Assembly: GCF_000154785.2 (NCBI RefSeq)
Contig: NC_015730.1
Location: 2,480,001-2,544,000, forward strand
Length of the DNA: 64,000 nt
Origin: Roseobacter litoralis Och 149
GTDB lineage: Bacteria; Pseudomonadota; Alphaproteobacteria; Rhodobacterales; Rhodobacteraceae
Direction: 5' to 3'
Below are positions 36,200 to 46,005 of this stretch, piece after piece. The notes under the pieces were generated by a model, which ran no database searches, was not told the origin of the DNA, and saw only the letters and a program-made list of their open reading frames with translations. The position numbers were made by a program, and so were the translations under genes. The stretch's first letter is position 1, and each line of letters begins with the position of its first letter.

Positions 36200-37452
36200 A
36201 CCCCAATTAGGCGCATCAACCTGTCTTTCTCGCCCATGTCATCGGGGCGGGAAATCGCGGCGGCAAGGTCTTCGAGCGAGGCAATCGAGTGACCTGCGCG
36301 AAAGCTGTCCACATGGGGCAGCATCGCGGCAATCCCTTGGGCCTTTGGTGCGAACCCTTCCCAGCGCAGCAGCGGGTTGAGCCAGATCAGGCGACGCGAT
36401 GACAGATGCAGCCGCTCCATCTGTTTTGCCAGCCGATCCGGGCTATCGCGATCCAGACCATCGGTAATCACCAGCACGACCGCGCCCTGCCCCATCACCC
36501 GGCGCGACCAGTCGCGGTTAAAGGCCTCAAGGCACCTGCCGATACGCGTGCCGCCTTCCCAATCCTGCGCCTCGGCCCCGGCGGCGGCCAGCGCGGCATC
36601 CACATCACGCTGGCGCAGGTGGCGGGTAATATTGGTGAGCCGCGTGCCAAAGGTAAATGCATGCACCTTGGCCCATCCGGCCCCTTTTTCATTCGCAACA
36701 GCATGCAGGAAATGCAGCACCATGCGGCTGTATTGGCTCATGGACCCTGAAATATCACAGAGCACCACAAGGTTCGGCCAGCGCGGGCGTGGCCGTTTCA
36801 GAGCGATCTTGTGCAGATCACCGCCCTGCCGCATCGACTGGCGCAGCGTACGCGCGGCATCGACCTTGTGCCCCCTCAGGCTCGCCTGCGCACGCCGCGA
36901 TTTGATCGGTTTGACCGGCAGGCTGAGACGCGCGATCATACGTTTGGCCTCGGCGACTTCGGCAACACTCATCTGCTCGAAATCAAGCGTGCGCAGCCGT
37001 TCCTCGGACGACATGGTGAGGCTTGCGTCAATCTCGATCTCGGTTTCCTCGCCCTCTTCCCCTTGCGACAAATCCGGTGCTTCGGCCCCGTCAAGCAAGG
37101 CCTCTGCCGCGCGTTTTTCGGCCGATCTGGATTTACGGTCCTCCTGCACCCCCCGCACCGCCGGGATCATGTAGGACATCATATGCTCAAGATATCGCGG
37201 GTCGCGCCAATAGAGCCGGAAAATCTGCGCGAAAACCGCGCGATGTTCAGGCCGGTTGACGAAACAGGCATGCAGCGTCCAGTAGAAATCGCGCTTCTCG
37301 GTAAACCCCGCCGCTTCTACGGCACGGACCGCATCAATCACCCGCCCCGGCCCAATCGGCACCCCGGCACGCCGCAAGGCCCGCGCGAAATGGGTGATGT
37401 TGCCCGCGAGTTTCGGTTCGTCAGGCAACTCCAACGGCGCATATTCAGGCAT
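36196..37452 (-). CDS. VWA domain protein of the CoxE type
   Basis: A 418-residue protein with an N-terminal helical part and a C-terminal von Willebrand A domain. The MIDAS motif is CDISGSMSQYSRM near residue 236, with further metal ligands expected around GGTRIGRCLEAF and VLVITDGLDRDSP. It belongs with CoxE, which together with the MoxR-like CoxD helps mature Mo/Cu CO dehydrogenase. The MoxR gene lies 48 bp upstream on the same strand, so the pair likely acts as an ATP-driven chaperone. No cox enzyme genes are nearby, so the client is unknown. Confidence 0.85.
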   Translation of the reverse strand: MPEYAPLELPDEPKLAGNITHFARALRRAGVPIGPGRVIDAVRAVEAAGFTEKRDFYWTLHACFVNRPEHRAVFAQIFRLYWRDPRYLEHMMSYMIPAVRGVQEDRKSRSAEKRAAEALLDGAEAPDLSQGEEGEETEIEIDASLTMSSEERLRTLDFEQMSVAEVAEAKRMIARLSLPVKPIKSRRAQASLRGHKVDAARTLRQSMRQGGDLHKIALKRPRPRWPNLVVLCDISGSMSQYSRMVLHFLHAVANEKGAGWAKVHAFTFGTRLTNITRHLRQRDVDAALAAAGAEAQDWEGGTRIGRCLEAFNRDWSRRVMGQGAVVLVITDGLDRDSPDRLAKQMERLHLSSRRLIWLNPLLRWEGFAPKAQGIAAMLPHVDSFRAGHSIASLEDLAAAISRPDDMGEKDRLMRLIGV

Positions 37453-37500
37453 CTTGCACGCCTATTTTATGGTGCCCGGTGCAACCGGTTTGTACCCGCA

Positions 37501-38409
37501 TCACACCGGCTCCAGCGTCGCCTTGACCTCATCCAGAATGCGTTTGGCTTCAGATCCATGCAGTTTCTGGATGTCATCCTGATATTTGAGGATCGCGCCC
37601 AGCGTATCGGCAATCACATCGGGGCTGAGGTTGATGACATCCAGCGCCAACAGACATTTCGCCCAGTCGATTGTTTCGGCCACACCGGGTTTCTTGAACA
37701 AATCCTCCGTGCGCAGCGCCTGCACGAAGGCCACAACTTCACGGCTGAGCGCTGCGGCGGCTTCGGGGGCGCGGGCGGTCAGGATTTCCATCTCGCGCTC
37801 GAAATCCGGATAATCCACCCAGTGATAGAGACACCGCCGTTTCAAGGCGTCGTGCACTTCGCGCGTGCGGTTGGAGGTCAGGATCACGATGGGCGGTTCC
37901 GGCGCCTTGATCGTCCCAAGCTCCGGGATCGTCACCTGAAAATCGCTGAGTGCTTCGAGCAGAAAGGCCTCAAACGGCTCATCGGTACGGTCCAATTCGT
38001 CAATCAAGAGCACCGGCGCGCCGTTTTCATCCGGGCGCATCGCCTGCAGCAGCGGTCGCTCAATCAGATACTCGTCGCTGAAAAGCTCCGCCTGAAGTGC
38101 GCCGCGCGATGCAGCACCCGTCGCCTCGGCAGTGCGGATTGCAACCATCTGTGCCGGGAAGTTCCATTCATACACAGCGCTGGACGCATCCAGCCCCTCA
38201 TAACACTGCAGGCGGATCAGGCGCCGGTTCAGCCCGGCAGCAAGCGCTTTGGCGATCTCTGTCTTGCCGACCCCCGCTTCGCCTTCCAGAAACAGCGGAC
38301 GCCCCAGTTTGAGCGCCAGAAATACAACCGTGCCAAGGGCGCGATCACAGACATAACCCTGATCTGCCAGCATTTCCTGAACGGCGTCGATGGTTTTGGG
38401 CGTGATCAT
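37501..38409 (-). CDS. MoxR family AAA+ ATPase
   Basis: A 302-residue AAA+ ATPase with Walker A GEAGVGKTEIAKAL near 43, Walker B VLLIDELDRTDEPFEAFLLE near 116, sensor 1 VILTSNRTREVHDALKRRCL near 153 and the MoxR lid region after 200. MoxR proteins remodel or insert metal into partner enzymes with a VWA protein. I start at ATG 38409 because AGGAG lies 6 bp before it; codons further upstream look non-coding. It is coupled with the CoxE-like gene and divergent from pyrC across a 238-bp region without obvious sites. Confidence 0.9.
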   Translation of the reverse strand: MITPKTIDAVQEMLADQGYVCDRALGTVVFLALKLGRPLFLEGEAGVGKTEIAKALAAGLNRRLIRLQCYEGLDASSAVYEWNFPAQMVAIRTAEATGAASRGALQAELFSDEYLIERPLLQAMRPDENGAPVLLIDELDRTDEPFEAFLLEALSDFQVTIPELGTIKAPEPPIVILTSNRTREVHDALKRRCLYHWVDYPDFEREMEILTARAPEAAAALSREVVAFVQALRTEDLFKKPGVAETIDWAKCLLALDVINLSPDVIADTLGAILKYQDDIQKLHGSEAKRILDEVKATLEPV

Positions 38410-38647
38410 GCTGGCTCCTGCTGTTGCTGACAGTACACTGCACCCTTCACGCGGAGCGTCAAGCAATCACGCCGGTCTATATCGGGTTTCCGGCGATCTT
38501 TTCTGCCTCCTTAGCGGCAAGACAGGTTCCAGGTGTTCGCCTGCGCCGCCTGGGCGATGCCATGAAACGCCCCGAAATCAACCACGCCAAGACGAAAGAA
38601 AACGCCAGCCTCTGGTGCCCCGCGCGTGCCTATGCTAGCGCAGAAAC

Positions 38648-39682
38648 ATGACAAAAACGCTGACCATCCGCCGCCCCGACGACTGGCATCTGCACCTGCG
38701 CGATGGCGCGATGCTGCGCGCCGTCCTGCCCGAAACCACCGCGCATTTCGCCCGCGCCATCATCATGCCGAACCTCGTTCCGCCCGTGGTCACCTTTGCG
38801 CAGGCGCAAGACTATCATGCGCGCATTCTCGCAGCGCTTCCGGAGGGTGCAGAGTTTACACCGCTGATGACGCTTTATCTGACCGAGGACACCGATCCTG
38901 ACGATATGGCTGCTGCGCACGCCAGCGGGTTGGTCCATGCGGTCAAACTCTACCCTGCGGGGGCTACGACGAATTCAGCCAGCGGTGTGGCGAATTTTGA
39001 CAATATCCGCGCCGTGCTGGAGCGTATGGCAGAGATCGGACTGCCGCTTTGTGTTCATGGCGAAGTCACCGATGATGACATCGACATATTCGACCGCGAG
39101 GCTGTGTTCATCGACCGTGTTCTGGACCCGATCCGGCAGGCGACACCGGGGCTGCGCGTGGTGATGGAACATATCACAACGCGCAATGCGGTGGATTATG
39201 CCACGGCGCAGGACGACACGCTCGGCGCGACGATCACGACCCATCATCTGGTGATCAACCGCAACCATATCCTCGCGGGAGGCATCAAACCGCATTACTA
39301 TTGCCTGCCCGTGGCCAAACGCGAAGAACACAGGCTGGCTTTGCGCGCCGCGGCCACGTCAGGTGACGCGCGGTTTTTCCTCGGTACGGATTCTGCCCCG
39401 CATACAGACGCCAACAAGCTGCTGCCCTGTGGCTGCGCCGGGTGCTTCACCGCGACCAACACCATGTCCATCCTCGCGCATGTTTTCGAAGAAGAACAAG
39501 CGCTAGAGCGTCTGGAAGGATTTGCGTCCCTGAACGGGCCTGCGTTCTACCGTCTGCCCGTCAACGAAACACGTCTGACCCTGACAAAAACGCCCGCCAC
39601 ATTCCCCAGCCATATCGAAACAGAGGACGGACCAGTGACCGTATTTGACCCCGGATTTGTTCCGAATTGGACGGTGGTGTAA
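38648..39682 (+). CDS. pyrC: Dihydroorotase
   Basis: Cyclises carbamoyl-aspartate to dihydroorotate in pyrimidine synthesis. The 344-residue protein is of the compact E. coli PyrC type. Metal ligands appear in [10 protein letters not shown] (HxH), [12 protein letters not shown] (carboxylated Lys near 98), [18 protein letters not shown] and [16 protein letters not shown] holds the catalytic Asp. pyrE follows after 52 bp, making a small pyrimidine operon. Confidence 0.95.
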   Translation: MTKTLTIRRPDDWHLHLRDGAMLRAVLPETTAHFARAIIMPNLVPPVVTFAQAQDYHARILAALPEGAEFTPLMTLYLTEDTDPDDMAAAHASGLVHAVKLYPAGATTNSASGVANFDNIRAVLERMAEIGLPLCVHGEVTDDDIDIFDREAVFIDRVLDPIRQATPGLRVVMEHITTRNAVDYATAQDDTLGATITTHHLVINRNHILAGGIKPHYYCLPVAKREEHRLALRAAATSGDARFFLGTDSAPHTDANKLLPCGCAGCFTATNTMSILAHVFEEEQALERLEGFASLNGPAFYRLPVNETRLTLTKTPATFPSHIETEDGPVTVFDPGFVPNWTVV

Positions 39683-39734
39683 TCGTCTCTGCGAAAGCGC
39701 CCTGCTCAGCCATCCAAACACGAAGGACAGCGAT

Positions 39735-40412
39735 ATGATCCCCTCCGCCTACCCCGATGCGAAAGAAATGGCACGCCTCACGGCCCGCATGCTGCTTGAA
39801 ATCCACGCGGTACATTTCAACGCGAAAGACCCCTTTACGCTCTCTTCCGGTCTGCCCAGCCCGACGTATATTGATTGTCGCAAACTGATCAGCTTTCCGC
39901 GCATCCGCGCCACCTTGATGGATTTTCTGACCGTCACCGTCATGCGCGATGTTGGTTTTGAGGCCTTTGACAACATCGCCGGCGGGGAAACTGCCGGCAT
40001 TCCCTTTGCAGCACTGGTGGCCGAACGCATGGCCCTGCCCATGACATATGTGCGCAAAAAACCCAAAGGCTATGGCCGCAATGCGCGTATCGAAGGGGCG
40101 ATGAGCGAAGGCGAACGTGTGCTGCTGGTTGAGGATCTGACCACCGATGGCGGCTCCAAGCTGTCGTTCGTGGACGCGATCCGCGAGACGGGTGCGACCT
40201 GCGGGCATACGGCGGTGATTTTCTATTATGATATCTTTCCCGAAACGACGAAAACACTGGGCGATCACGGCGTCGCATTGCATTCACTTTGCACCTGGTG
40301 GGACGTGCTCGCCGAAGCAAAGGCACAGGGCGTTTTCGATGACGCAACGCTCAGTGAAGTGGAAAAATTCCTGAGTGATCCGCGTAAGTGGCAAGAAGCA
40401 AACAAGAAATAA
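39735..40412 (+). CDS. pyrE: Orotate phosphoribosyltransferase
   Basis: Joins orotate to PRPP to give OMP. The 225-residue protein has [18 protein letters not shown] near the start, [27 protein letters not shown] (flexible catalytic loop) and the PRPP-binding motif [15 protein letters not shown] start at ATG 39735, preceded by GAAGGA at 39722. It forms a pair with pyrC upstream. The C-terminal helix differs from short PyrE forms but agrees with alphaproteobacterial ones. Confidence 0.95.
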   Translation: MIPSAYPDAKEMARLTARMLLEIHAVHFNAKDPFTLSSGLPSPTYIDCRKLISFPRIRATLMDFLTVTVMRDVGFEAFDNIAGGETAGIPFAALVAERMALPMTYVRKKPKGYGRNARIEGAMSEGERVLLVEDLTTDGGSKLSFVDAIRETGATCGHTAVIFYYDIFPETTKTLGDHGVALHSLCTWWDVLAEAKAQGVFDDATLSEVEKFLSDPRKWQEANKK

Positions 40413-40471
40413 AATCTTCTCCACATTCAGGTTCACTTCCTGCTCAGGGAATCAAAACCTGCATCAAGATG

Positions 40472-40499
40472 TTGCGCCAAAATTACATCCTGATACTAT
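40472..40499 (+). promoter_or_regulatory. Possible dnaB promoter
   Basis: TTGCGC (40472-40477) and TACTAT (40494-40499) are 16 bp apart in the 236-bp gap between pyrE and dnaB, giving a leader of about 145 nt. The match is moderate. Confidence 0.3.
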
Positions 40500-40648
40500 A
40501 TCAGCGGACATAAAGGGTCGTGCACAGGGTCCAGCCCTTGTTATCCCCAGATTTGTCCCGATAGGCGGCAGGGGAATTTTCAACTACATCTGTCACATAA
40601 GCGTTACAAAAAACAGCAGCAGCAAATGCCGCGCAGGCAAGGACAGTC

Positions 40649-42142
40649 ATGAACGAGATATCGACCTTCAATCCGACCGGCGTTGATGTGCAATCGCCAG
40701 AAACGATGCCGCATTCCATCGAAGCAGAACAACAGCTGTTGGGTGCCGTTCTGACCAACAACGACATTTATGACCGTGTGGCGTCAATCATTGGTCCCAA
40801 GCATTTTTACGACCCGGTCCATGCTCGGATTTACGAGATTGCCGCCGCGCGGATTGCCAAGAACAGCCTTGCCTCCCCGGTCACGCTCAAAGCCTTCATG
40901 GAAGACGATGAAGGCCTCAAGGAGCTTGGCGGCCCGGCCTATCTGGCGCGACTTGCAGGGGCCGCAATTTCTGCATTTGCGGTCAAGGACTATGCGCAGA
41001 TGATCTATGATCTGGCCGTGCGGCGCGACCTTATCCAGCTTGGGCGCACGATTTCCGACAAGGCCGCGCATGTGGACGTTGCCTCTGAACCGCGTGAGCA
41101 GATTGTCGAAGCGGAACAGGCCCTGTACGCGCTTGCTGAACAAGGCCAGTCCGAAAGCGGTTTTCAGAGCTTTCTTAAGGCAGTAACAGATGCAGTTAAT
41201 GTAGCTAACGCCGCCTACCAACGCGAAGGTGGCATGTCCGGCGTCTCGACCGGCCTGATCGACATGGACAAGAAACTCGGTGGGTTGCATCGGTCGGATT
41301 TGCTGATCCTCGCAGGCCGCCCGTCGATGGGGAAAACCTCTCTGGCCACAAATATCGCGTTCAACATTGCCAAGGCCTACAAACGCGGCGCGCTCCCTGA
41401 TGGCAGTGAGGGTGCCGTCGATGGTGGCGTTGTCGGGTTTTACTCCCTTGAGATGAGCGCTGAGCAACTCGCCGCACGGATATTGTCTGAAGCCTCCGAA
41501 GTGCCCTCGGAACAGATCAGACGCGGCGATATGACAGAAACCGAATTCAGACGCTTTGTGGATGCGGCGAAATCGCTTGAGGCCTGCCCGCTTTACATTG
41601 ATGACACGCCCGCACTGCCCATCGCGCAGCTTGCCGCCCGCGCCCGGCGGCTCAAGCGGACCCATGGGCTTGATGTCTTGATGGTGGATTATCTGCAGCT
41701 GGTGCGCGGAACGGGGAAATCTGAAAACCGCGTCAATGAAATCTCCGAGATCACCATGGGCCTCAAAGCCATCGCCAAAGAGCTGGATATCCCGGTCGTT
41801 GCGCTGTCGCAGCTGTCGCGTCAGGTTGAAAACCGCGAAGACAAACGCCCCCAGCTCAGCGATTTGCGAGAATCAGGATCCATCGAACAGGATGCGGATG
41901 TTGTGATGTTCGTGTTCCGCGAAGAGTATTACAAAGAACGCGAAAAACCCGGCGATCATGACCTAGAGGCCATGGCAAAATGGCAAGAAGAGATGGAACG
42001 TCTGCATGGCCGCGCCGAAGTGGTCATCGGCAAGCAGCGACATGGACCCATCGGAACAGTTGAGCTTAGCTTTGAGGGGCGTTTCACGCGCTTTGGCAAT
42101 CTGGTTCAGCCATGGCAACAAGGCAGCGACCGCGAGTTTTAG
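40649..42142 (+). CDS. dnaB: Replicative DNA helicase
   Basis: The hexameric helicase that unwinds DNA at the replication fork. The 497-residue protein has the N-terminal DnaG-interaction domain (MPHSIEAEQQLLGAVL, about 20-125), a linker, and the RecA-like C-terminal domain with Walker A AGRPSMGKTSLATN near 225, GFYSLEMSAEQLA, Walker B DVLMVDYLQLVRG, ALSQLSRQVENRED, and the Arg finger region KQRHGPIGTVEL. No intein or insertion is seen. The start ATG follows AAGGACAGTC. Confidence 0.96.
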   Translation: MNEISTFNPTGVDVQSPETMPHSIEAEQQLLGAVLTNNDIYDRVASIIGPKHFYDPVHARIYEIAAARIAKNSLASPVTLKAFMEDDEGLKELGGPAYLARLAGAAISAFAVKDYAQMIYDLAVRRDLIQLGRTISDKAAHVDVASEPREQIVEAEQALYALAEQGQSESGFQSFLKAVTDAVNVANAAYQREGGMSGVSTGLIDMDKKLGGLHRSDLLILAGRPSMGKTSLATNIAFNIAKAYKRGALPDGSEGAVDGGVVGFYSLEMSAEQLAARILSEASEVPSEQIRRGDMTETEFRRFVDAAKSLEACPLYIDDTPALPIAQLAARARRLKRTHGLDVLMVDYLQLVRGTGKSENRVNEISEITMGLKAIAKELDIPVVALSQLSRQVENREDKRPQLSDLRESGSIEQDADVVMFVFREEYYKEREKPGDHDLEAMAKWQEEMERLHGRAEVVIGKQRHGPIGTVELSFEGRFTRFGNLVQPWQQGSDREF

Positions 42143-42364
42143 GCGCGGTTCCCCATCTGCGGGCGGACACGATGGCCGTATCTGCGCGCTATCCCGCCCA
42201 CGCAGCAGGTCAATTCTGCCTGTCGCATTTGTCCGACGCTGTGCCCGAACAGCACATCCGGCCCTGTTAGCCAGCCCCGAGCGCGATGGACGCAGAGCCA
42301 TCAGAAGCCATGCATTCGTTTAAAATTGAGTGGACAGGCGTGTCGATCTTCCGTGAGATAGGGC

Positions 42365-43153
42365 ATGCGAATCCTCACTCTGGTGCTTTTTCTGTGGCCC
42401 GTGATCCTGCCTGCACAAGACATCGAAGTTGATGTCGAGCTTTTCCTCGCCGTTGATGTATCAAGGTCAATGAACCGGGACGAGTTGGAACTGCAACGGC
42501 AAGGCTACTCCCAAGCACTGATGGACGCGGATGTGCTCGCCGCGATAAAGGACGGGCCACTGGGTCGTATTGCGGTCACCTATGTTGAGTGGGCAGGCGA
42601 TCAGGCGCAGCGGATCGTGGTGCCGTGGCAAATATTGGCCACAACGCAGGATGCACAGAATATCGCAGAGACAATAGCGGCCAGGAAATCCCCGGCCATG
42701 CGCCGGACATCCATATCCGGTGCGCTTGCCTATGCCATGGAAAGTTTTGAGCACAATGGCTTTACCGGATTGCGGCGTGTCATTGACGTGTCGGGCGATG
42801 GCCCGAACAATCAGGGCCCACCGGTGACCCAATTGCGCGATGCAGCGGTGGCGCGGGGGTTTGTGATCAATGGGTTGCCCCTGATGACCGTCGATTTACT
42901 GTCTGAATTCTGGGGCATTCCCGATCTTGATATCTACTATGAAAACTGCGTGATCGGCGGGCCGGGCGCTTTTGTTGTTCCCGTACTCAGCTGGAATGAG
43001 TTTCCCGCCGCCATCAAGCGAAAACTGATCCTCGAAGTCTCCGCTTTGCCACCCTATGTCAGACAGGCGCAGTTTGCTGTGCCTTCCCCTTACGACTGTC
43101 TTGTCGGCGAAAAGATGCGCGAGGCCAATCGGACCTACTTCGAAATCCCCTGA
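42365..43153 (+). CDS. DUF1194 family exported VWA-like protein
   Basis: A 262-residue protein with a short signal peptide (about 1-17, cleavage after LPA) and a von Willebrand A-like fold. The MIDAS motif is complete: AVDVSRSMN with Asp31, Ser33 and Ser35, and IDVSGDGPNNQGP later. This is the DUF1194 family of alphaproteobacteria; function unknown, probably periplasmic metal-dependent adhesion or binding. The 222-bp gap before it shows nothing recognisable. alr follows on the same strand after 111 bp. Confidence 0.85.
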   Translation: MRILTLVLFLWPVILPAQDIEVDVELFLAVDVSRSMNRDELELQRQGYSQALMDADVLAAIKDGPLGRIAVTYVEWAGDQAQRIVVPWQILATTQDAQNIAETIAARKSPAMRRTSISGALAYAMESFEHNGFTGLRRVIDVSGDGPNNQGPPVTQLRDAAVARGFVINGLPLMTVDLLSEFWGIPDLDIYYENCVIGGPGAFVVPVLSWNEFPAAIKRKLILEVSALPPYVRQAQFAVPSPYDCLVGEKMREANRTYFEIP

Positions 43154-43264
43154 ACGCATGAAAAGAACAGCTTTTATGTGATCAACCGGCAATTTCCGGC
43201 AAAGGGTGCGCTGCATACTTGCCCAAAGACTTGACCTTGCGCGCATTCGTGTCATGAACGCGCC

Positions 43265-44299
43265 ATGAGCACTGCAGTCCTGACAATTGACCTTTCTGCC
43301 TTGGCGGCGAACTGGCGAAATCTGAACGCCCGATCAGACAGCGAAACCGCGGCTGTCGTGAAAGCCAATGCCTATGGTTTGGGTCTGCGCACTGCCGCAT
43401 CCGTACTCGCGCAGGCCGGTGCGCGCCATTTCTTTGTCGCCGTCGCCGAAGAAGGGGCCGCCCTGCGCGAAGTCCTTGGCACGGGGCCGCAAATCAGCGT
43501 TTTTTCCGGCCATATGGAGGGGGACACCCCTCTGATCCGAGACGCAGGTCTCACGCCGATGATCAATTCCATCGACCAGTTGATCAGACATGTTGAGGCC
43601 CTGCCCGACCATGACTTTGGCATCCAGCTTGATACCGGCATGAATCGGCTCGGCATGGAAGACGCTGAATGGCGCAGCGTGCGCGAAGTTGCCACGCAGC
43701 GCCCTCCCAGCCTCGTGATGTCGCATCTGGCTTGCGCGGATGAGCCGTCGCACCAGATGAACCGCCAGCAGCTGGACTGCTTTATCGAGATGACGCACGA
43801 CATCTCTGCTCCCCGCTCCCTTGCGGCAACGGGGGGGCTGTTGATGGGCAGCGATTACCATTTCGATCTGACCCGACCGGGCATTGGCCTGTATGGCGGG
43901 TTGCCTTTTGTCGATGCGCTGCCCGTTGTGCAGTTGGACGTGCCGGTTATTCAGGTGCGCGACGTGCACCCCGGAGAGACGGTTGGCTATGCAAACACAT
44001 GGACGGCGGCGGCACCTGCGCGGATTGCCACGATCTCGGCTGGCTATGCCGATGGCCTGATCCGCGCGATGGGGGCCAAGGCGAACCTGCATGCAGGTGA
44101 TGTCGCCGTACCCGTGGTGGGCCGCGTTTCCATGGATCTGATCGGTGTCGATGTCACGGCACTCAGCGCAGACCCGGAAAGCCTGCAACTGATTGGCCGT
44201 CACCAGTCGGTCGACACGGTTGCGGACTTTGCAGATACCATTGGATATGAAATACTGACGTCTCTCGGCGAAAGATACAAAAGGGTCTATACGCAGTGA
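43265..44299 (+). CDS. alr: Alanine racemase
   Basis: Interconverts L- and D-alanine for peptidoglycan. The 344-residue protein has the PLP-binding Lys33 in [21 protein letters not shown] near 120, RPGIGLYGG near 200, and the second catalytic Tyr in [11 protein letters not shown] near 257. The length is slightly below the ~360 average but complete. Its TGA shares one base with the ATG of mlaE (TGATG), so the cell-wall gene is coupled to the lipid transport genes. Confidence 0.95.
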   Translation: MSTAVLTIDLSALAANWRNLNARSDSETAAVVKANAYGLGLRTAASVLAQAGARHFFVAVAEEGAALREVLGTGPQISVFSGHMEGDTPLIRDAGLTPMINSIDQLIRHVEALPDHDFGIQLDTGMNRLGMEDAEWRSVREVATQRPPSLVMSHLACADEPSHQMNRQQLDCFIEMTHDISAPRSLAATGGLLMGSDYHFDLTRPGIGLYGGLPFVDALPVVQLDVPVIQVRDVHPGETVGYANTWTAAAPARIATISAGYADGLIRAMGAKANLHAGDVAVPVVGRVSMDLIGVDVTALSADPESLQLIGRHQSVDTVADFADTIGYEILTSLGERYKRVYTQ

Positions 44300-45069
44300 T
44301 GTTTTTCGCCGTCATAGGCCGCGTGATTATGGGCGCACTGGCAGCCATTGGCCGGATCGCTATCTTTGGCGGCCAATGCATCAGCCATCTGGTGCGACCG
44401 CCTTTTTATGGCCGCGAATTCGTGACGCAACTGGTGAATATCGGATGGCTGTCCCTGCCCGTTGTCGGGCTGACGGCTCTTTTTACCGGGGGCGCGCTTG
44501 CCCTGCAGATCTACGCAGGCGGGTCCCGGTTTAACGCCGAATCCGTCGTGCCCCAAATCGTTGCGGTCGGTATGGTGCGCGAATTGGGCCCGGTTCTTGT
44601 CGGTCTGATGATTGCCGCGCGGGTTACGTCATCCATCGCCGCCGAGATCGCGACCATGAAGGTGACGGAACAGATTGACGCGCTCGTAACGCTATCCACG
44701 CACCCGATGAAATATCTCACCGTGCCGCGCGTTCTTGCGGCGGTGCTGGTGGTGCCGCTGCTGGTGGCTATCGGGGATATCATCGGCATTTTCGGCGGCT
44801 ATGCTGTCGCAACCGGAACCCTTGGGTTCAATGCGGCGACCTATATCAATAACACCGTGAACTTTCTGGAACCGCTGGATGTGATCTCGTCCCTGACCAA
44901 AGGGGCCGTGTTTGGCTTTTGCGCCGCTCTCATGGGGTGTTATCACGGCATGAATTCAGGCCGCGGTGCCATGGGTGTTGGTCGTGCCACAAAAGGGGCC
45001 GTCGAGGGGGCGGCCATTCTCATTCTGGCCGCAAACTTCGTTCTGACGGGGGTATTCTTCACGCTATGA
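44299..45069 (+). CDS. mlaE: MlaE-type ABC transporter permease
   Basis: Inner-membrane permease of a phospholipid transport system that maintains outer-membrane lipid asymmetry. The 256-residue protein has five to six hydrophobic helices and family signatures ELGPVLVGLMIAARVTSSIA near 97 and TEQIDALVTLSTHPMKYL near 126. I start at ATG 44299, which overlaps the alr stop; GTG 44296 is in frame just before. It overlaps mlaF by 4 bp. mlaD, mlaC and mlaB are not visible downstream, so the periplasmic parts must be encoded elsewhere. Confidence 0.92.
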   Translation: MFFAVIGRVIMGALAAIGRIAIFGGQCISHLVRPPFYGREFVTQLVNIGWLSLPVVGLTALFTGGALALQIYAGGSRFNAESVVPQIVAVGMVRELGPVLVGLMIAARVTSSIAAEIATMKVTEQIDALVTLSTHPMKYLTVPRVLAAVLVVPLLVAIGDIIGIFGGYAVATGTLGFNAATYINNTVNFLEPLDVISSLTKGAVFGFCAALMGCYHGMNSGRGAMGVGRATKGAVEGAAILILAANFVLTGVFFTL

Positions 45070-45812
45070 TCCGCATGGAAGGCGTTCATAAATCCTTTGG
45101 TTCAAACCACGTTCTGCGCGGGATAGACCTGCAGATCGACAAAGGGTCGTCAATGGTCATCATCGGCGGTTCCGGGACCGGCAAGTCAATTGCGCTGAAA
45201 TGCATATTGGGGCTTGTCACACCGGACACCGGCACGATCATAGTCGATGGCAAGGATGCGGCAACCGGCGACCGGGATGCCTTTCTCGCCCGCTTTGGCA
45301 TGCTTTTTCAGGGCTCCGCCCTGTTTGACAGTCTTCCGGTCTGGCAGAATGTGGCCTTTCGGTTGCTGCGCGGCTCACTGAAGCGGCCCAAAGACGAAGC
45401 GCGCGCCATCGCGATTGAAAAGCTGCGGCGCGTGGGGCTGAAGCCCGATGTGGCAGACCGCTTACCGGCAGAGTTGTCAGGCGGCATGCAGAAACGTGTG
45501 GGCCTTGCCCGCGCAATCGCCGCTGAGCCGGAGATTATCTTTTTCGATGAACCCACGACCGGCCTTGATCCCATCATGTCCGGTGTCATCAACGATCTCA
45601 TTCGCGAAATCGTCGTGGAAATGGGGGCAACGGCGATGACCATTACGCATGACATGACAAGTGTGCGCGCGATTGCTGACAATATTGCCATGCTGCATGA
45701 GGGTGTCATTCAGTGGACTGGCCCGGTAGCGCAGATGGACGACTCCGGTGATCCCTATCTCACACAGTTCATCAATGGCAGCGCCGAAGGGCCGATTGAA
45801 TCCGTCCGATAG
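45066..45812 (+). CDS. mlaF: MlaF-type ABC transporter ATP-binding protein
   Basis: ATPase partner of the MlaE permease. The 248-residue protein has Walker A IIGGSGTGKSIALK (about 33-46), Q-loop GMLFQGSALFDSLPVW, signature ELSGGMQKRVGLARA, Walker B IIFFDEPTTGLDP and the switch His in ITHDMTS. GMQKR is characteristic of the Mla/Ttg2A branch. The ATG overlaps the mlaE stop by 4 bp. A 193-bp gap with short hairpins separates it from the VPLPA-CTERM gene. Confidence 0.94.
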   Translation: MIRMEGVHKSFGSNHVLRGIDLQIDKGSSMVIIGGSGTGKSIALKCILGLVTPDTGTIIVDGKDAATGDRDAFLARFGMLFQGSALFDSLPVWQNVAFRLLRGSLKRPKDEARAIAIEKLRRVGLKPDVADRLPAELSGGMQKRVGLARAIAAEPEIIFFDEPTTGLDPIMSGVINDLIREIVVEMGATAMTITHDMTSVRAIADNIAMLHEGVIQWTGPVAQMDDSGDPYLTQFINGSAEGPIESVR

Positions 45813-46005
45813 ACATAAGCGGGGATTCATTTTGGCACGGGTATACACAGCGTCAAATCCGATATTTTTTCCGCGCGGGCCTTGATCGAAGCATTAACCA
45901 TTTAGCGTCATTGTAATTGCGACGCACATGCCTTTGTGGCATTTCGGTTCAAGAGAATTTTAGACGTTTTAACAAGTTTCGGTTTAACCAGTGGATAAAT
46001 TGGGT

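Noticed and set aside
36811..38430. A 539-codon plus-strand frame opposite the VWA and MoxR genes
   Set aside because: Antisense to two well-supported genes; composition is Arg/His rich as in antisense shadows.
38410..38647. Small gene in the moxR/pyrC divergent region
   Set aside because: An open frame exists on the plus strand, but there is no ribosome site or family pattern, and it runs into pyrC.
40541..40549. TTATCCCCA as a DnaA box marking an origin near dnaB
   Set aside because: One isolated near-match without a cluster or an AT-rich unwinding region.
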